Positions 62,697-64,000 of a stretch of DNA of 64,000 nucleotides are shown one piece after another. Source of the stretch: Nocardioides silvaticus (GTDB lineage Bacteria > Actinomycetota > Actinomycetes > Propionibacteriales > Nocardioidaceae); contig NZ_QGDD01000008.1 of NCBI RefSeq assembly GCF_003160695.1, forward strand, positions 186,001 through 250,000, read 5' to 3'. Numbering within the stretch: position 1 is the first letter of the stretch; each line of letters begins with the position of its first letter. Made by a program: the position numbers and the translations under genes. Below the pieces are notes generated by a model. That model ran no database searches and was not told the origin of the DNA. It saw only the letters and a program-made list of their open reading frames with translations.

Positions 62697-62735
62697 AGAG
62701 GCCCGGATCTCTGTGAGATCCGGGCCTCTGTCTGT
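62697..62735. terminator. Strong bidirectional terminator hairpin
   Basis: AGAGGCCCGGATCT (62697-62710) and AGATCCGGGCCTCT (62716-62729) form a perfect 14-bp stem with loop CTGTG. It follows the metalloprotease gene and is just downstream of tRNA-Glu on the minus strand, so it could stop both. Confidence 0.75.
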
Positions 62736-62807
62736 ACCCCCGACCGGATTTGAACCGGCGTTACCGCCGTGAGAGGGCGACGTCCTAGGCCGCTAGACGA
62801 CGGGGGC
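62735..62807 (-). tRNA. tRNA-Glu (CTC anticodon)
   Basis: Read on the minus strand, GCCCCCG pairs with CGGGGGT in the acceptor stem (one G-T pair), the D-arm has CTAGCGGCCTAGG, and the anticodon loop is CTCTCAC, giving CTC. The T-loop is GGTTCAAATCC. 73 bases, discriminator A, no encoded CCA. Confidence 0.96.
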
Positions 62808-62846
62808 AACATGTTGTCCGGCCTTGCGGCCTTTCAACGAGTGAGA

Positions 62847-62876
62847 ACTCTAGCGAGCGTCCGCTTCCAGGGCCAA
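62847..62876 (-). promoter_or_regulatory. Putative tRNA-Glu promoter
   Basis: On the minus strand: TTGGCC (62871-62876), 18 bp, TAGAGT (62847-62852), about 40 bases before the tRNA 5' end. A small hairpin (AAGGCC/GGCCTT) sits in the leader. Confidence 0.4.
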
Positions 62877-62911
62877 ATCGGCCTTCCTGACGGCGGTCCC
62901 GCCTGTTCCCG

Positions 62912-62983
62912 CTGGTCTACTAGGACTCGAACCTAGACTAACTGGACCAGAACCAGTCGTGCTGCCAATTACACCATAGACCA
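62912..62983 (-). tRNA. tRNA-Gln (CTG anticodon)
   Basis: On the minus strand TGGTCTA pairs with TAGACCA, the D-arm includes GTAATTGGCAGC, the anticodon loop is TTCTGGT, giving CTG, and the T-arm is GGTTCGAGTCC. 72 bases, discriminator G, no encoded CCA. Confidence 0.96.
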
Positions 62984-63037
62984 CAGTTCGCACTGCTGCT
63001 CGGCACCCGTCCCTCGCGGTTCAGGAGCCGACGAGAA

Positions 63038-63067
63038 ACCTTACACGCGGGGTCGTTTCGCCTCCAA
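63038..63067 (-). promoter_or_regulatory. Putative tRNA-Gln promoter
   Basis: On the minus strand: TTGGAG (63062-63067), 18 bp, TAAGGT (63038-63043), whose TAA is also the stop of the CPBP protease gene. It lies about 55 bases before the tRNA. Confidence 0.4.
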
Positions 63068-63973
63068 AACGACCTGCTCCGTCGCGGTCTCGACGCCGCG
63101 GAGGCGACCGACCCAGAGGACCAGAGCGAGGTAGCCGAGCGACTGCACGAAGGTCACCGGCAGCAGCCACCAGGTGCCGGCGACGGGCGCGAGCGCTTCG
63201 CTGATGTCGCCGAAGACCAGCGCCAGGCCGAAGAAGACCCAGTTGTTGAGGACGTGCATCGCGATGCCGGCCTCGAGCCCGCCGGTCGCGATGACGAGCA
63301 GGCCCGCGACCAGTCCGAACGCGAACCGGTCGACGAAGACCGGCGGGTCCTGGACGCCGTGGGCGAGGGCGAACAGGAGCGCCGGCACGACGACGGCGAC
63401 CGCGGCACCGACCCGACCGGGGGCGATGCCGCCGACGGCCTGGGTGAGGTAGCCGCGGAAGCCGTACTCCTCCCCCGCGGCCTGGAGCGGGATGGCGAGC
63501 ACGATGATCAGCGCGAACGCGATCGTCCGGTCGGTGACCTCGCCGGCGGTGCCCTCGAGGGAGGCGCCTCCGGTCTCCGGCAGGAGCAGCGAGAGCCCGA
63601 TCGAGGCGCCGAGGGCGACGGCAGCGAGCCCGGAGCAGACGAGCAGCCACCGCCACCGGATCCGCCCCACGACCGAGGAGACCCAGCCGCGCGGCAGCTC
63701 GTGCACGAGCCGGGAGGTGACGACCGTGAGCGGCACCGCCAGCGCGAGGGTGCCGGTCACGAACGCCAGGCCCACCGGCGTGAGCGGGTCGGTGCTGATC
63801 TCGCCGAACGGCTCGCCGACCCCCAGGTAGATGCCGCCGACCACCTGGGCGGTGACCAGCAGCCCCAACGCCAGGCCCGCAGAGCCGAGGACCGTCCGCG
63901 TCCAGCCGGTCCGGCCGAGCCGGTGCAGCTGGTGGTAGCGCAGCCCCGCCGCGCCGGTCTCAGCCGAGGGCAC
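63041..63973 (-). CDS. CPBP family intramembrane metalloprotease
   Basis: A 310-residue membrane protein with about eight hydrophobic segments. The Abi/CPBP signature is present: EEYGFRGYL (EExxxR), FALAHGVQD (FxxxH) and HVLNNWVF (HxxxN). Members process prenylated CAAX-like proteins or bacteriocin-related peptides; this substrate is unknown. GTG 63973 is the start at the window edge. It reads toward the tRNA genes. Confidence 0.87.
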   Translation of the reverse strand: MPSAETGAAGLRYHQLHRLGRTGWTRTVLGSAGLALGLLVTAQVVGGIYLGVGEPFGEISTDPLTPVGLAFVTGTLALAVPLTVVTSRLVHELPRGWVSSVVGRIRWRWLLVCSGLAAVALGASIGLSLLLPETGGASLEGTAGEVTDRTIAFALIIVLAIPLQAAGEEYGFRGYLTQAVGGIAPGRVGAAVAVVVPALLFALAHGVQDPPVFVDRFAFGLVAGLLVIATGGLEAGIAMHVLNNWVFFGLALVFGDISEALAPVAGTWWLLPVTFVQSLGYLALVLWVGRLRGVETATEQVVLEAKRPRV

Positions 63974-64000
63974 GCTGCAGCCGGCCGAGGCTGCGGTCGC

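Overview
The window reads as chromosomal DNA of a high-GC actinobacterium. A Nocardioides/Propionibacteriales-type genome fits best. The reasons are the G/C-ending codons, the DUF222-HNH (13E12-type) endonuclease, an HU protein with a lysine/alanine/proline tail, an adjacent amt-glnB-glnD set, a CofC/FbiD (coenzyme F420) gene, and the short palindromic repeat GGTCTCGATACG...CTACTCGACNACCG. I name no species. No rRNA, prophage, insertion sequence or CRISPR array was found. Genes are dense, many overlap by 1-4 bases, and several starts lie 7-9 bases after a TANNNT box, which suggests leaderless mRNAs.

Layout. 0-9.2 kb: VanW-like protein, amidohydrolase, a GntP-type permease broken by an in-frame TAG, a DUF222-HNH protein, a 650-bp repeat array, and a secreted family-3 glycosidase divergent from a ROK regulator. 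9.2-16.9 kb: core genes (NYN protein, ffh, glnD, glnB, amt, ftsY). 16.9-22.8 kb: a sulfur/glycan island with two glycosyltransferase-type genes diverging from an APS reductase fused in frame to a UDP-sulfoquinovose synthase, followed by two sulfotransferases. 22.8-36.6 kb: housekeeping (thioesterase, smc, MFS, mutM, rnc, rpmF, DUF177, coaD, rsmD, recG, DhaL-type kinase, rpmB). 36.6-45.1 kb: thiL, an Lrp-type RAM protein, DUF3515 lipoprotein, ddl, a Cys/Met-metabolism PLP enzyme, an adenylate-cyclase-type protein with a degenerate hydrolase domain, gpsA, plsC-like, cofC, hupB. 45.3-49.0 kb: LTA-synthase-like membrane enzyme and a secreted beta-propeller-like protein. 49.0-54.7 kb: LysR regulator divergent from a five-gene organosulfur operon (sfnG, sfnB-like, ssuD-like, FMN reductase, flavin reductase). 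54.7-57.6 kb: leuD-leuC with a divergent IclR regulator. 57.6-64 kb: a repeat patch, DNA alkylation repair genes (ogt, ada-alkA), TetR and FBP-domain genes, a secreted metzincin-like protease, tRNA-Glu(CTC), tRNA-Gln(CTG), and a CPBP protease.

How the genes fit together. Sulfur is the accessory theme. The fused CysH-SQD1 would make sulfite and use it to build UDP-sulfoquinovose, and the nearby transferases and sulfotransferases could place sulfonated or sulfated sugars on a glycan or lipid. Separately, the sfn/ssu operon should release sulfite from dimethyl sulfone and alkanesulfonates. The most unusual items are this fusion, a palindromic repeat that supplies the last residues and stop codon of LeuC, and an RNase III frame with no ATG, GTG or TTG start.
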